Position numbers and translations under genes: made by a program | NCBI RefSeq assembly: GCF_030283205.1 | Contig: NZ_JASNWF010000003.1 | Location: forward strand, 62,001 to 126,000 | Reading direction: 5' to 3' | Source: Actinomadura opuntiae | GTDB taxonomy: Bacteria; Actinomycetota; Actinomycetes; Streptosporangiales; Streptosporangiaceae | DNA: 64,000 nt | The notes under the pieces: generated by a model | Seen by the model: the letters and a program-made list of their open reading frames with translations, nothing else | Told to the model about the DNA's origin: nothing | The model's database searches: none | Shown: positions 17,765 to 26,388 of the stretch, piece by piece | How positions within the stretch are numbered: position 1 is the first letter of the stretch | Layout of the letters: every line of letters starts with the position of its first letter

Positions 17765-18673
17765 ATGGGAAGCGACGCGGTGCTCGAGGCAAGGCGGCGG
17801 CTGGGGCGGATCGGGGTGGGGCTGACCACCCCGATCGCGCCGGCCGACGAGTGGCGGCAGGCGGCCCGCCAGGTGGAGGACGCCGGTTACGGGGCGATCT
17901 GGGTGAACGAGGCGATCGGCGGAAGGGAGGTGTTCACGCAGCTCGGCGTGCTGCTCGCCGCCACGGAGCGGATCACGCTCGGATCGGGGATCGCGAACCT
18001 GTGGGCGCGGCATCCGGCCGCGATGCAGGGGGCCGCGTCGGTGCTGGCCGACGCCTATCCGGGGCGGCTCGCGCTCGGCATCGGCGTCAGCATGAGCGCG
18101 ATCGTCGAGCAGAGCGGCCAGACGTGGGGCAGCCCGCTCACCCGCATGCGCGAGTACCTCGAAGGCATGGACGCCTCGGCGCAGGCCGCGCCGACGCCGG
18201 ACGTACCGTTCCCGCGGCTGCTGGCGGCGCTGGGGCCGAAGATGCAGGGCCTGGCCCGCGACCACGCGGACGGCATGCTGCCCGCGCTGATGCCGGTCGA
18301 GCACACCCGCAAGGCACGGGAACTGCTCGGTCCGGACAAGCTGCTGGTCGTCGGGCAGCCGGTGATCCTCGAGACGGATCCGGACAAGGCGCGCGGCATC
18401 GCCCGCCAGGCCGGGCCGTTCACGATTCCGGGCTCGCCCTACGTCCGCGCGCTCAGGAACCTCGGCTTCTCGGAGGCGGACTTCGACGGCGGTGGTTCCG
18501 ACGCCATCATCGATGCCTGCTTCAACTGGGGCGACGAGGCCGCGGTCGCCAAGGGGATCACCGCCCACCTGGACGCCGGAGCCGACCATGTGTGCCTGTG
18601 GGTGTTCCAGCCGGACCTCGCCTCGTCCGCCGAGCAGTTCGAGCGGCTCGCGCCGTTCCTACTGGGCACGTAG
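17765..18673 (+). CDS. LLM-class (F420-type) oxidoreductase
   Basis: This 302-aa protein has the bacterial luciferase-like TIM-barrel. Family landmarks are RIGVGLTTPIAPADEWRQAA at the N-terminus, GYGAIWVNEAIGGREVFTQL near 40, and ITLGSGIANLWARHP near 70. Further ones are YPGRLALGIGVSMS near 98 and a C-terminal AGADHVCLWVF. Actinobacterial members usually use F420H2, sometimes FMN; this is family knowledge, not shown here. GAAGGAG precedes the ATG. The gene is divergent from a TetR regulator, the standard arrangement for an inducible oxidoreductase. Confidence 0.85.
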   Translation: MGSDAVLEARRRLGRIGVGLTTPIAPADEWRQAARQVEDAGYGAIWVNEAIGGREVFTQLGVLLAATERITLGSGIANLWARHPAAMQGAASVLADAYPGRLALGIGVSMSAIVEQSGQTWGSPLTRMREYLEGMDASAQAAPTPDVPFPRLLAALGPKMQGLARDHADGMLPALMPVEHTRKARELLGPDKLLVVGQPVILETDPDKARGIARQAGPFTIPGSPYVRALRNLGFSEADFDGGGSDAIIDACFNWGDEAAVAKGITAHLDAGADHVCLWVFQPDLASSAEQFERLAPFLLGT

Positions 18674-18745
18674 AAAGGAGGCGGCTCCACGTCTAAGGAC
18701 CCGCGACGCGCACCGAGCGCGGCGTGACGAAACTCCGCGCGGCGC

Positions 18746-19402
18746 TCAGCGGGGGCGGACCAGGCCGGTCTCGTAGGCGGCGATCACCAGCTGGGCACGG
18801 TCGCGGGCCTGCAGCTTGGCCAGCAGGTGGCCGATGTGGGTCTTCACCGTCGCGGGGCTGAGCTGCAGGTGCTCGGCCAGTTCGGCGTTGGACAGGCCGC
18901 GGGCGATGAGGGCGAGGACCTCGCGCTCGCGGTCGGTCAGGCCGTCGAGGCCGGCGGGCGCCGGCCGCACGGGCGCGGGCCGGCGGACGAACTCGGCGAT
19001 GAGCCGGCGGGTGACGGTGGGGGCGAGCAGCGACTCCCCGGAGGCGACCACCCGGATCGCCGACAGCAGGTCGGCGGGCGGGGTGTCCTTCAGCAGGAAG
19101 CCGCTGGCGCCGGCGCGCAGCGCCGAGTAGACGTAGGAGTCCAGGTCGAACGTGGTGAGGATGAGGACACGGACGTCCGGCAGGTCGCGGCAGATGCGCC
19201 GGGTCGCCTCGATGCCGTCCATCTCGGGCATCCGGACGTCCATCAGCACGACGTCGGGGCGTTCGCGCTCGGCGAGGTCGACGGCCTCGGCGCCGGTGCC
19301 GGCCTCGCCGACGGTGCGCAGGCCCGGCGCGGTGTCGACGAGGACGCGGAAGCTACCGCGCAGCAGGGCTTGGTCGTCGGCGACGAGGACGCGCAGTTCC
19401 AA
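18746..19402 (-). CDS. NarL/LuxR-type response regulator
   Basis: This 218-aa response regulator has a receiver domain with acidic pocket residues in VLVADDQ, the phospho-acceptor Asp55 in VVLMDVRMPEMDG, Thr in ILTTFD and Lys in GFLLKDTPP. A LuxR-type HTH follows: LTDREREVLALIARGLSN then AELAEHLQLSPATVKTHIGH. The start is TTG at 19402, 7 nt after the stop of the cognate kinase gene. The pair lies divergent to an ABC exporter that it probably regulates. Confidence 0.92.
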   Translation of the reverse strand: MELRVLVADDQALLRGSFRVLVDTAPGLRTVGEAGTGAEAVDLAERERPDVVLMDVRMPEMDGIEATRRICRDLPDVRVLILTTFDLDSYVYSALRAGASGFLLKDTPPADLLSAIRVVASGESLLAPTVTRRLIAEFVRRPAPVRPAPAGLDGLTDREREVLALIARGLSNAELAEHLQLSPATVKTHIGHLLAKLQARDRAQLVIAAYETGLVRPR

Positions 19403-19409
19403 CGGATTC

Positions 19410-20549
19410 CTAGGCTTCGTAGGGGAAGGCGGCGGCGACGGCGAAGCCGCCTTCCGGGCGGGGGCCGGCGGTGAAGTCGCCGCCGTACATCATGACGCGT
19501 TCGCGCATCCCGATGAGCCCGTGGCCGGGGGCGCCGGGCAGGACGCGCTCGCCCGGTCCGTCGTCGTCCACCTCGATGCGGACCCGGCCGCCGCCGGCCT
19601 CGACCAGGACGCGGCAGCGGGCGGGGGCGGCGTGCTTGACGACGTTGGTGACGGCCTCCTGGACGATCCGGTAGGCCGACAGCGCGACGCCCTCCGGCAG
19701 CTCCCCCGCGCGGACGTCGAGGTCGACGTGGACGCACGCCATCGCGGCTCGTTCCACCAGGCCCGGCAGAGAGGCGAGACCCGGTGCCGGTGGCGGCACG
19801 GCGCCGGGTTCGTCGGCGCGCAGGACGCCGAGGAGGTGGCGCATCTCCGCGAGCGTGCCGCGGCTGGTGGACTCGATGACGCGCAGCGCGTCGAGCGCCT
19901 CCTGCGGGCGGGCCTCGGCGACGTGGACGGCGACGCCGGCCTTGACGGCGATGAGGCTCATGCTGTGCGCGACGATGTCGTGCAGTTCGCGGGCGATGCG
20001 GAGGCGTTCCTCGCCGACGGCGGTCTCGGCGAGCCGGCGGGCGGACTGGGCGGTGTAGGCACGTCGGTCGCGGACGGCGCGGCCGAGCGCCCAGGAAGCG
20101 CCGAGGACGCCGAGGCCGAGCAGCAGCCGTCCGAGCTGCTCGGCATGCCAGTTCTTGGGGCCGATCAGGGCGCCGCCGAAAATGACGATCGCGCTGAGCA
20201 CGCCGATGGCGTGCGTGGGGATCCAGCGGCGGCGGGGCAGGGCGAGCGCGAGCGGATAGAGCGCGTACGCGGCGGCGGCGAAGAAGTCCCAGGGCAGGTC
20301 GAGGACCAGCGCGAGGGCGGAGGCGGCGAGGACGGCGCCGAAGACGGGGACGGGCCGGACCCGCCGGAAAGCGAGGGGCAGTCCCATGGCGCAGATGACG
20401 GGCACCGCGAGCAGCGCCGAGGCCTCGTGGCCGCCGGAGAACAGCAGCAGGAACAGCGTGTAGAGGACCGCCACCGCGGCGTCCGCGCGGATCAGCCGCC
20501 GGCGGCCGATCCGCCGGGCGAACGGGGAGGGCGGCTCGGATTCGTGCAC
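19410..20549 (-). CDS. Sensor histidine kinase (NarL-partner type)
   Basis: This is a 379-aa membrane kinase. Residues ~20-155 hold five or six short transmembrane helices. The dimerisation helix contains ERLRIARELHDIVAHS with phosphorylatable His190. The HATPase domain carries IVQEAVTNVVKHA (N box) and DDDGPGE with GHGLIGMRERV (G boxes). This is the HisKA_3/DUF-type kinase common in actinomycetes, with no extracellular sensor domain, so it may sense the membrane or a partner transporter. GTG 20549 is chosen because upstream codons lose kinase-like content. The regulator gene follows after 7 nt. Confidence 0.9.
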   Translation of the reverse strand: MHESEPPSPFARRIGRRRLIRADAAVAVLYTLFLLLFSGGHEASALLAVPVICAMGLPLAFRRVRPVPVFGAVLAASALALVLDLPWDFFAAAAYALYPLALALPRRRWIPTHAIGVLSAIVIFGGALIGPKNWHAEQLGRLLLGLGVLGASWALGRAVRDRRAYTAQSARRLAETAVGEERLRIARELHDIVAHSMSLIAVKAGVAVHVAEARPQEALDALRVIESTSRGTLAEMRHLLGVLRADEPGAVPPPAPGLASLPGLVERAAMACVHVDLDVRAGELPEGVALSAYRIVQEAVTNVVKHAAPARCRVLVEAGGGRVRIEVDDDGPGERVLPGAPGHGLIGMRERVMMYGGDFTAGPRPEGGFAVAAAFPYEA

Positions 20550-20707
20550 GTCACGACGGTAGCGGGGCAGCGAGGCCGAGCGCGTCGTGCCGGCGGACGT
20601 CATACCTGGCTCCGATACGGCGAGACGAAATCGGAGCACGGTCGTAGCGGCGGGTCCCGACCGGGTTCCGATGTGCCGACGGCCCGTCCGGCGGGAGCGT
20701 TGCGGAC

Positions 20708-21613
20708 ATGATCGAAGTGAGGGAGCTGACCAAGCGCTACGGCGGGACGCTCGCCGTCGACCGCCTGTCGTTCCAAGTGCGGCCCGGCGCGGTGACGGGG
20801 TTCCTCGGCCCGAACGGGGCCGGGAAGTCGACGACCATGCGCGTCCTGCTGGGGCTGGACGCGCCGTCGTCAGGCGCGGCGCTGGTGAACGGCGGCCCGT
20901 ACGGCGCGCTGCGGCGGCCGATGCGCGAGGTGGGGGCGCTGCTGGACGCGGGCGCGGTGCACGGCGGGCGCCGCGCGTTCGACCATCTCGGCTGGCTGGC
21001 GCGCAGCAACGGGATCGGGACGCGGCGGGTGGCCGAGGTACTGGAGCAGGTGGGGCTGGCCGGCGTCGCGCGCAAACGGGTGGGCGGCTTCTCGCTCGGG
21101 ATGCGGCAGCGGCTCGGGATCGCGGTGGCACTGCTCGGAGATCCGGGGGTGCTGTTGTTCGACGAGCCGGTGAACGGGCTGGACCCCGACGGCGTGCGGT
21201 GGATCCGCGGGCTGATGCGGGCGCTGGCCGCCGAGGGCCGGACGGTGCTGATCTCCAGCCATCTGATGAGCGAGATGGAGCTGACCGCGGACCGGTTGAT
21301 CGTCATCGGCCGGGGGCGGCTGATCGCGGACACGTCCGTGCGGGAGCTGGCGGACCGGTTCGCGCGCGGGGTGCTGGTCCGGTCGCCGCGTCCGGAGGAG
21401 CTGACCGGGGTGCTGGTGGCCGCGGGCGGCACCGTCGAGGCCGGGCGGGGCGGCGCGTTGTCGGTCACGGGGCTGGACGTGGCGGAGATCGGCGACCGCG
21501 CCGCCGCGCGCGGCATCCCGCTGTACGAGGTGACGCCGCGCAGCGCGTCGTTGGAGGAGGCGTACATGGAGCTGACGGCGGGCAGCGCCGAGTTCGGGAC
21601 GGTGACGTCGTGA
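20708..21613 (+). CDS. ABC transporter ATP-binding protein
   Basis: This 301-aa ATPase powers the two permeases that follow. Walker A is GPNGAGKST near 36, the signature is FSLGMRQRLGIAVAL near 130, Walker B is VLLFDEPVNGLDPDG near 150, and the switch His is in LISSHLMSEMEL. The C-terminal ~80 residues are the extension typical of DrrA/CcmA-like drug or lipid exporters. Stop and next start overlap in GTGA, giving translational coupling. Divergent from the two-component genes across a 158-bp promoter region. Confidence 0.93.
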   Translation: MIEVRELTKRYGGTLAVDRLSFQVRPGAVTGFLGPNGAGKSTTMRVLLGLDAPSSGAALVNGGPYGALRRPMREVGALLDAGAVHGGRRAFDHLGWLARSNGIGTRRVAEVLEQVGLAGVARKRVGGFSLGMRQRLGIAVALLGDPGVLLFDEPVNGLDPDGVRWIRGLMRALAAEGRTVLISSHLMSEMELTADRLIVIGRGRLIADTSVRELADRFARGVLVRSPRPEELTGVLVAAGGTVEAGRGGALSVTGLDVAEIGDRAAARGIPLYEVTPRSASLEEAYMELTAGSAEFGTVTS

Positions 21614-22386
21614 TCGACGCGGTGGCGGCGGAGTGGTGGAAGCTGCGGTCGGTCCGTTCGACGTTCGCCGTGCTCGCGACGGTCGCGGGGTTCACGCTGC
21701 TGTGTGTGGTGTGGTCGTTGTACGCGGCCCATTACTGGGACGGCCTGTCGGAGGCGCGCCGGGCGACGTTCAGGTCCGCGCCGCCCGAGCAGCCGTTGTC
21801 GATCGCGCTGCCGGTGTGCGCGGTGGTGCTGGGCGCGCTGCCGCTGACGTCGGAGTACGCGTCCGGGATGATCCGGACGAGCCTGGCCGCGTTGCCGCGC
21901 CGCCGGACGCTTTTCGCGGCGAAGGCGGCGGTGCCCTGCGCCGCGATGCTCGGGGCCGCGCTGGTGAGCCTGGCCGTCGGCGTCCTGGCGGGTAAGGCGG
22001 TCGTGGACGGCCGTCCCATACGCGCGTTCGACGCCTCGCTCGCGGACCATCTCCCCTACGTGCTCGCGACGGCGGCGGCGACCGCGGCCATCACGCTCAT
22101 CGCGTTCGGGCTGGCAGCGGTGCTGCGGTCCACCGCGGCGACGATCACGGCGGGGATGGCGGTGCTGTTCGTCGTGCCGCCCATCGCGAACCTGTTGCCC
22201 GATCCGTGGGCCGGGCGGATCTGGTCGGTGCTGCCCGCGAGCCTTCCCGGGCAGATCGCCGCGCCGCCGGGTGCCTCGGCCACCCGGGACGGCTTGCCGC
22301 CGCTGCCCTCGGCTCTGCTCCTGATGGCGTACACGGCGGTGGCGCTGGGGGCGGGCGCCCGCGTCTTCGGAAAGAGGGACGCGTGA
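21610..22386 (+). CDS. ABC transporter permease (first)
   Basis: This is a 258-aa integral membrane protein of about six helices, beginning AAEWWKLRSVRSTFAVL, the usual opening of ABC-2-like permeases of this type. Helices are visible around 17-38, 60-80, 100-120, 150-175 and 180-200, with a last one near 232-250. It starts with GTG overlapping the stop of the ATPase gene and ends overlapping the next permease gene (TGATG). It is paralogous to that gene, sharing the first ~20 residues almost exactly. Confidence 0.88.
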   Translation: MIDAVAAEWWKLRSVRSTFAVLATVAGFTLLCVVWSLYAAHYWDGLSEARRATFRSAPPEQPLSIALPVCAVVLGALPLTSEYASGMIRTSLAALPRRRTLFAAKAAVPCAAMLGAALVSLAVGVLAGKAVVDGRPIRAFDASLADHLPYVLATAAATAAITLIAFGLAAVLRSTAATITAGMAVLFVVPPIANLLPDPWAGRIWSVLPASLPGQIAAPPGASATRDGLPPLPSALLLMAYTAVALGAGARVFGKRDA

Positions 22387-23165
22387 TGACTGACGCGATC
22401 GCGGCCGAATGGTGGAAGCTGCGTTCCGTCCGGTCGACCTACACGATCCTGGCGATCACGGCGGGGTTCGTGGTGTTCGTCGTGCTGCTGGCCTTCCAGC
22501 AGGCGAACGTGTGGGATCACCTCGACTCCGCCCGGCGCGCCCGGTTCGATCTGCGGCCGCTGCAGGAGCTCGGCGGATGGGTCGCGCAGCTGTGCCTGGC
22601 CGTGCTCGGAGTGCTCGCCGCGACCTCCGAGTACCGCACCGGCATGGTGCGGACGAGCCTGACCGCGGTGCCGTCCCGGACGCGGTTCCTGGCGGCGAAG
22701 GCCGCGGTCGTGGGGGCCACCGGGCTCGTCGCGGGCGAGGCGGTCGCGGTCGGGTCCCTGCTCGGCACGCGGCTGGTGATCGGCGGGCGCCCGTTCCCCG
22801 ACCAGGGCGCGTCCATCGCGCACGACCTGCCGGGATTCCTGGTCTCCGGCGCCGCGGTGGCGGTGTTCGCGCTGCTCGGTCTGGCCCTCGGCGTCCTGCT
22901 GCGGTCGGCGGCGGGTGCGATCGTCGCGGTGGTCCTGCTGTGGCACGTGATCCCGCTGCTGGTGTACCACCTGCCGGGGCCGTGGAACGAGCGGGTCGGT
23001 TCGCTGATGCCGTCCGGTTTGTCGGCCGAGATCGCCGGCCTGAGCGCGGAGCACTCCATCTATGGAGGGGCGCTCTCACCGCCGACGGCAGCGGTCGTCC
23101 TCGTGGCCTATGCGTTGGTCCCGCTCGCATTGGCCGGGCTCGTGCTCGTCCGCCGGGACGCGTGA
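22386..23165 (+). CDS. ABC transporter permease (second)
   Basis: This 259-aa permease is a tandem duplicate of the preceding gene: both open AAEWWKLRSVRST and share the TSEY..GM(I/V)RTSL motif near residue 80. It has about six membrane helices. The ATG shares its A with the preceding TGA, so translation is coupled. Together with the ATPase it forms an exporter; the substrate could be an antibiotic, peptide or lipid, and nothing here decides which. A strong hairpin follows. Confidence 0.88.
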   Translation: MTDAIAAEWWKLRSVRSTYTILAITAGFVVFVVLLAFQQANVWDHLDSARRARFDLRPLQELGGWVAQLCLAVLGVLAATSEYRTGMVRTSLTAVPSRTRFLAAKAAVVGATGLVAGEAVAVGSLLGTRLVIGGRPFPDQGASIAHDLPGFLVSGAAVAVFALLGLALGVLLRSAAGAIVAVVLLWHVIPLLVYHLPGPWNERVGSLMPSGLSAEIAGLSAEHSIYGGALSPPTAAVVLVAYALVPLALAGLVLVRRDA

Positions 23166-23175
23166 GGAAACTCGT

Positions 23176-23209
23176 GGGCGGCGGTGCCCGGTCAGGGACA
23201 CCGCCGCCC
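23176..23209. terminator. Strong bidirectional hairpin
   Basis: An 11-bp perfect stem, GGGCGGCGGTG with its complement, encloses a 12-nt loop. It begins 10 nt after the permease stop and 24 nt beyond the stop of the convergent gene at 23233, so it can serve both. Confidence 0.7.
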
Positions 23210-23232
23210 GTTCGCGCAAGTCCGCCGGCGGG

Positions 23233-23538
23233 TCAGCCCGCCCGCCGGTGGGACGCGCGGACCGCGAGCCGGTGCCGGAGCAGGCCGATGGCCTCCTCCA
23301 GCGTCGGTGCGGCGGCCTGCGCGCGCAGTTGCCGGCCGTCGAGCTCGGCGACGACCCTGGCGAGGGCCGGCCGGGGCAGCGACGGGTCCGCCACGACGCT
23401 CAGCGTGACGTGCGCGGACGCGGCGCCGGTGCCGTCCAGCGCCTCGCGGACGGCGCTCGCCGCCTCCGTGCGCTGGGCGTCCGTGACCTCGCCCGAGGTG
23501 AGAAACCGGATCTCCGGTCGCTCGAGGGTGGCGTTCAT
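23233..23538 (-). CDS. HPF/RaiA-like ribosome-associated protein, N-domain only
   Basis: This 101-aa protein resembles the N-terminal domain of actinobacterial ribosome hibernation factors. It opens RPEIRFLTSGEVT; the diagnostic second half is ARVVAELDGRQLRAQAAAPT followed by LEEAIGLLRHRLAVRA. Proteins of this family bind the 30S decoding centre in stationary phase. The C-terminal dimerisation domain of long HPF is missing. GGGGGA precedes the ATG at 23538. The upstream frame continues to 23886 without a ribosome site and is not counted. Confidence 0.65.
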   Translation of the reverse strand: MNATLERPEIRFLTSGEVTDAQRTEAASAVREALDGTGAASAHVTLSVVADPSLPRPALARVVAELDGRQLRAQAAAPTLEEAIGLLRHRLAVRASHRRAG

Positions 23539-24344
23539 GATTCCCCCTGGATGGATCGGTGACGTTCTCCGGGACGGTGCCGGGCGCCGCCGCGTCGCCG
23601 CGGTGCGCGACGCCCTCCCGTCAAGTGAACGCCGTCCGGGCCGGGGAGATCGTCCGCTGGCGACGAGAGCTTGGTCACCCGCCTCCACCGCAGATCCCGT
23701 GATCAGCGGTGATGCGAACGGTGAGGCGCACCTCACCCTCTCTCCAATTACCGGGATAGGCGTCATGCCCCGAGGGACTTCTTCGCCGGCGCGTCGATGA
23801 TCGCGTCCGCGCCGTGGTCGTCCGGGCGGTTCGGCGGCTCCTCGGCCGCAGCGGCCGGGGGCGGGCGGCGTCCCGCCGTTATTCACCGAACAGGGTGACC
23901 GCCGTCATTTGGGCGTCATACAACGGGCGCCCGGAAAGCGCACGCAGATTGGCGGGCGCAAGGACACGAAACACCAGGCAATTGATGTGCCGGCAGTGAC
24001 TTCGCCGCCCCGGAAATGACCTCCCGGTCAACGCGGACGGCGGCCCGCCGCCACGTTCCGCACCCGGACCGCCACCGACGGCACTGGTCACGGGCCGTGG
24101 TCACGCTCCAAAAAGCCGATCCGCATCCGTTGGCACGGTCCCGGGTTCGATCGGCGGGCGCGGCGAGGGTATCCTCGCCCGCGCCGATCGGCGAACGGAC
24201 CGTCCGCCCCGGCCGCCCTAACACGGATGGGCCGTTTCGCCGAAGATGCGCTTTTTCATACTTCCCAAAAACGTGCTTCGATCCTCTAACATAGGGCGGT
24301 GCCGTTCCGCCCCAGAACAGACCCGTCGACTGGCTGGTGACCCC
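23539..24344. other. Long intergenic region (~800 bp), divergent promoters
   Basis: No gene is supported. The part nearest 24345 is locally AT-richer, with TAACAT at 24287-24292 as a candidate -10 for the XRE gene. The middle (about 23880-24120) shows neither codon bias nor a recognisable RNA. It separates the HPF-like gene from the XRE regulator. Confidence 0.45.
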
Positions 24345-25268
24345 TTGCCCCAGGATTCAGCCGCCCCCACGCCTCCGGCCGAGGGCGATCAGCCCGGCAG
24401 ATTGATCGACTATCCGCGGCGCGGCGGGCCGACGGTGCTGCGCATCCTGCTCGGCGCCCAGCTGCGCCGGCTGCGCGAGGCGCGCGGCATCTCCACCGAG
24501 CAGGCCGGCTACGAGATCCGCGGCTCGCACTCCAAGATCAGCCGGATGGAGCTCGGCCGCGTCGGGTTCAAGGAGCGCGACGTCTCCGACCTGCTCACGC
24601 TGTACGGCGTGCAAGCCCCCGAGGAGCGCGCCCCGCTGCTGGAGCTGGCCAAGGAGGCCAACACCCCGGGCTGGTGGCACCGCTACGGCGACGTCCTGCC
24701 GAGCTGGTTCGAGGTCTACCTGGGCCTGGAGGAGGCCGCGTCGCTGCTGCGCACCTACGAACTGCAGTTCGTCCCCGGCCTGCTGCAGACCGAGGACTAC
24801 GCGCACGCCGTCGTCCGGCTGGGCTACTCCGACGCCTCCGACGAGGAGGTCGAGCGGCGCGTCCAGCTCCGCACCGACCGGCAGCGTCGCTTCACCTCCC
24901 CCGGCGCGCCGACGCTGTGGGCCGTCCTGGACGAGGCGGTCGTGCGCCGCCCGCTCGGCGGCCGGGACGTGATGCGCCGCCAGCTCGAGCACCTCATCGC
25001 GATGTCGGAGCTGCCCAACGTCACGCTGCAGATCGTGCCGTTCGGGGCGGGCGGGCACGCGGCCGCCGGCGGCCCGTTCACCATCCTGCGGTTCGCGGAG
25101 CCGGGCCTGTCCGACGTCGTCTACCTGGAGCAGCTCACCAGCGCGCTGTACCTCGACAAGCCGACCGACGTCGACACCTACATGCGCGCGATGAACAACC
25201 TGTGCATCACCGCCGCGCGCCCCGACGACACGGCGCGGCTGCTCACCGGCATCCTGAAGGACCTCTGA
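24345..25268 (+). CDS. XRE-family regulator with DUF5753 effector domain
   Basis: This ~307-aa protein has an N-terminal Cro/C1-type HTH (LLGAQLRRLREARGISTEQA, then SHSKISRMELGR). A DUF5753-type domain follows, recognisable by GLEEAASLLRTYELQFVPGL, LLQTEDYAHAVV, RQLEHLIAMSELPNVTLQIV and the C-terminal VVYLEQLTSALYLD. Such regulators are abundant in actinomycetes and are often paired with a small DUF397 protein, but none follows here. I take TTG 24345 as start because a -10-like TAACAT at 24287 makes the upstream ATG at 24246 unlikely. Confidence 0.88.
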   Translation: MPQDSAAPTPPAEGDQPGRLIDYPRRGGPTVLRILLGAQLRRLREARGISTEQAGYEIRGSHSKISRMELGRVGFKERDVSDLLTLYGVQAPEERAPLLELAKEANTPGWWHRYGDVLPSWFEVYLGLEEAASLLRTYELQFVPGLLQTEDYAHAVVRLGYSDASDEEVERRVQLRTDRQRRFTSPGAPTLWAVLDEAVVRRPLGGRDVMRRQLEHLIAMSELPNVTLQIVPFGAGGHAAAGGPFTILRFAEPGLSDVVYLEQLTSALYLDKPTDVDTYMRAMNNLCITAARPDDTARLLTGILKDL

Positions 25269-25289
25269 CCGGGGCGCGCGACCAGGAGC

Positions 25290-25730
25290 CTACGCTTCCC
25301 CGTCCGCCAGGACCCGCTCGTTGCGGCTGCGGCTGCCGCCCCGGAACTCGGCGATGACGTCCCCGTCCGGGACGCGCTGGACGGTCACGTCGTAGACGCC
25401 GCTGCGCCCGTACCGGGTGCGTTCGACGGCGGTCGCCTCCAGCACGTCGCCGGCCCGCGCGGGCGCGACGAACACGACGTCGGCGGACGCCGCGACCGTC
25501 ACGGCGCCGTGGGTGTTGCAGGCGTAGGCGAACGCCGAGTCGGCGAGCAGGAACAGGTAGCCCCCGTGGGCGATCCCGTGCCCGTTCACCATCGCGGGGG
25601 TCAGGGTCATGCGCAGCACCGCCCGTCCGGGCGCGATGCCGGCGATCTCCATGCCGAGGTCCTGCGCGACCTTGTCGCCCGCGTACATCTTCTCGGCGCA
25701 TCGCCGCGCCAGGCCCGCCGCGTCGTTCAC
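25290..25730 (-). CDS. paaI: PaaI-family hotdog thioesterase
   Basis: This is an acyl-CoA thioesterase of about 146 aa with the hotdog fold. The active-site signature is NGHGIAHGGYLFLLADSAFA, with the catalytic Asp in the following helix, and SADVVFVAPARAGDVLEATA is the paired strand. The conserved N-terminal DLGMEIAGIAPGRA and the PaaI-type length support hydroxyphenylacetyl-CoA-type thioesterase. No paa operon is adjacent, so it may act as a stand-alone CoA-release enzyme. The GTG at 25730 fits the usual N-terminus; the frame extends to ATG 25784. Confidence 0.85.
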   Translation of the reverse strand: MNDAAGLARRCAEKMYAGDKVAQDLGMEIAGIAPGRAVLRMTLTPAMVNGHGIAHGGYLFLLADSAFAYACNTHGAVTVAASADVVFVAPARAGDVLEATAVERTRYGRSGVYDVTVQRVPDGDVIAEFRGGSRSRNERVLADGEA

Positions 25731-25847
25731 GGTGCAAGGGTAATGAGCGTCCGGGCATTGGACCCGCGCCCTTGGGAAGGTCATCCAGGGTTCCTCGGTT
25801 CACACGGGTGGCCGTGGTTACCGCCGAACCGGATAGAGGAGGACTCA

Positions 25848-26249
25848 ATGCTGTACGGCAAGGAGCACGTCGCGCGTTACCAGGAGACCGACGGCGCGGA
25901 GGGGCACGACTGGCAGGGCACGGTGACGCTGCTGCTCACCACGACGGGCCGGCGCAGCGGCAAGGAGTACACGACGCCGCTCATCTACCAGCCCGAGGGA
26001 GACGCCTATCTCATCGTCGCGTCCAAGGGCGGCGCTGACGAGCCGCCGGAGTGGTACCTGAACCTGCAGGAGAACCCGGAGGTGAAGGTGCAGGTGAAGG
26101 GCGACAAGTTCACCGCGCGGGCGCGCACGGCGACGGCGCAGGAGAAGCCCGCGTTGTGGAAGAAGATGACGGCGGCCTGGCCGGCCTACGACGAGTACCA
26201 GCAGAAGACCGACCGCGACATCCCCGTGGTCGTGCTCGAAAGGGTCTGA
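25848..26249 (+). CDS. Deazaflavin (F420)-dependent nitroreductase family protein
   Basis: This 133-aa protein belongs to the Ddn-type split-beta-barrel family. Landmarks are TLLLTTTGRRSGKEYTTPLI near 27, YLIVASKGGADEPPEWYLNL near 54, and the C-terminal IPVVVLER. The family binds F420 and reduces quinones, nitroimidazoles or enones in actinobacteria. AGAGGAGG lies 5 nt from the ATG, a strong ribosome site. It is a single gene between the divergent PaaI-like gene and the kinase-fold protein. Confidence 0.92.
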   Translation: MLYGKEHVARYQETDGAEGHDWQGTVTLLLTTTGRRSGKEYTTPLIYQPEGDAYLIVASKGGADEPPEWYLNLQENPEVKVQVKGDKFTARARTATAQEKPALWKKMTAAWPAYDEYQQKTDRDIPVVVLERV

Positions 26250-26388
26250 GCAGGCGGAGACCGCCGGGCGGGCGGCCCGGAACCGTCCCCGCCCCGGCGG
26301 TTCCCTTTCGCGGTGGCGCGCGGACGTGTAGCGTCGTGTGGGAACATCCGTTCGACCGCCGTCCGTCCGAGGCCACCGAGGTGCGAAG

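Noticed and set aside
24120..24180. GGGTTCGATC sequence considered as a tRNA T-arm
   Set aside because: No acceptor, D-arm or anticodon stem could be paired around it.
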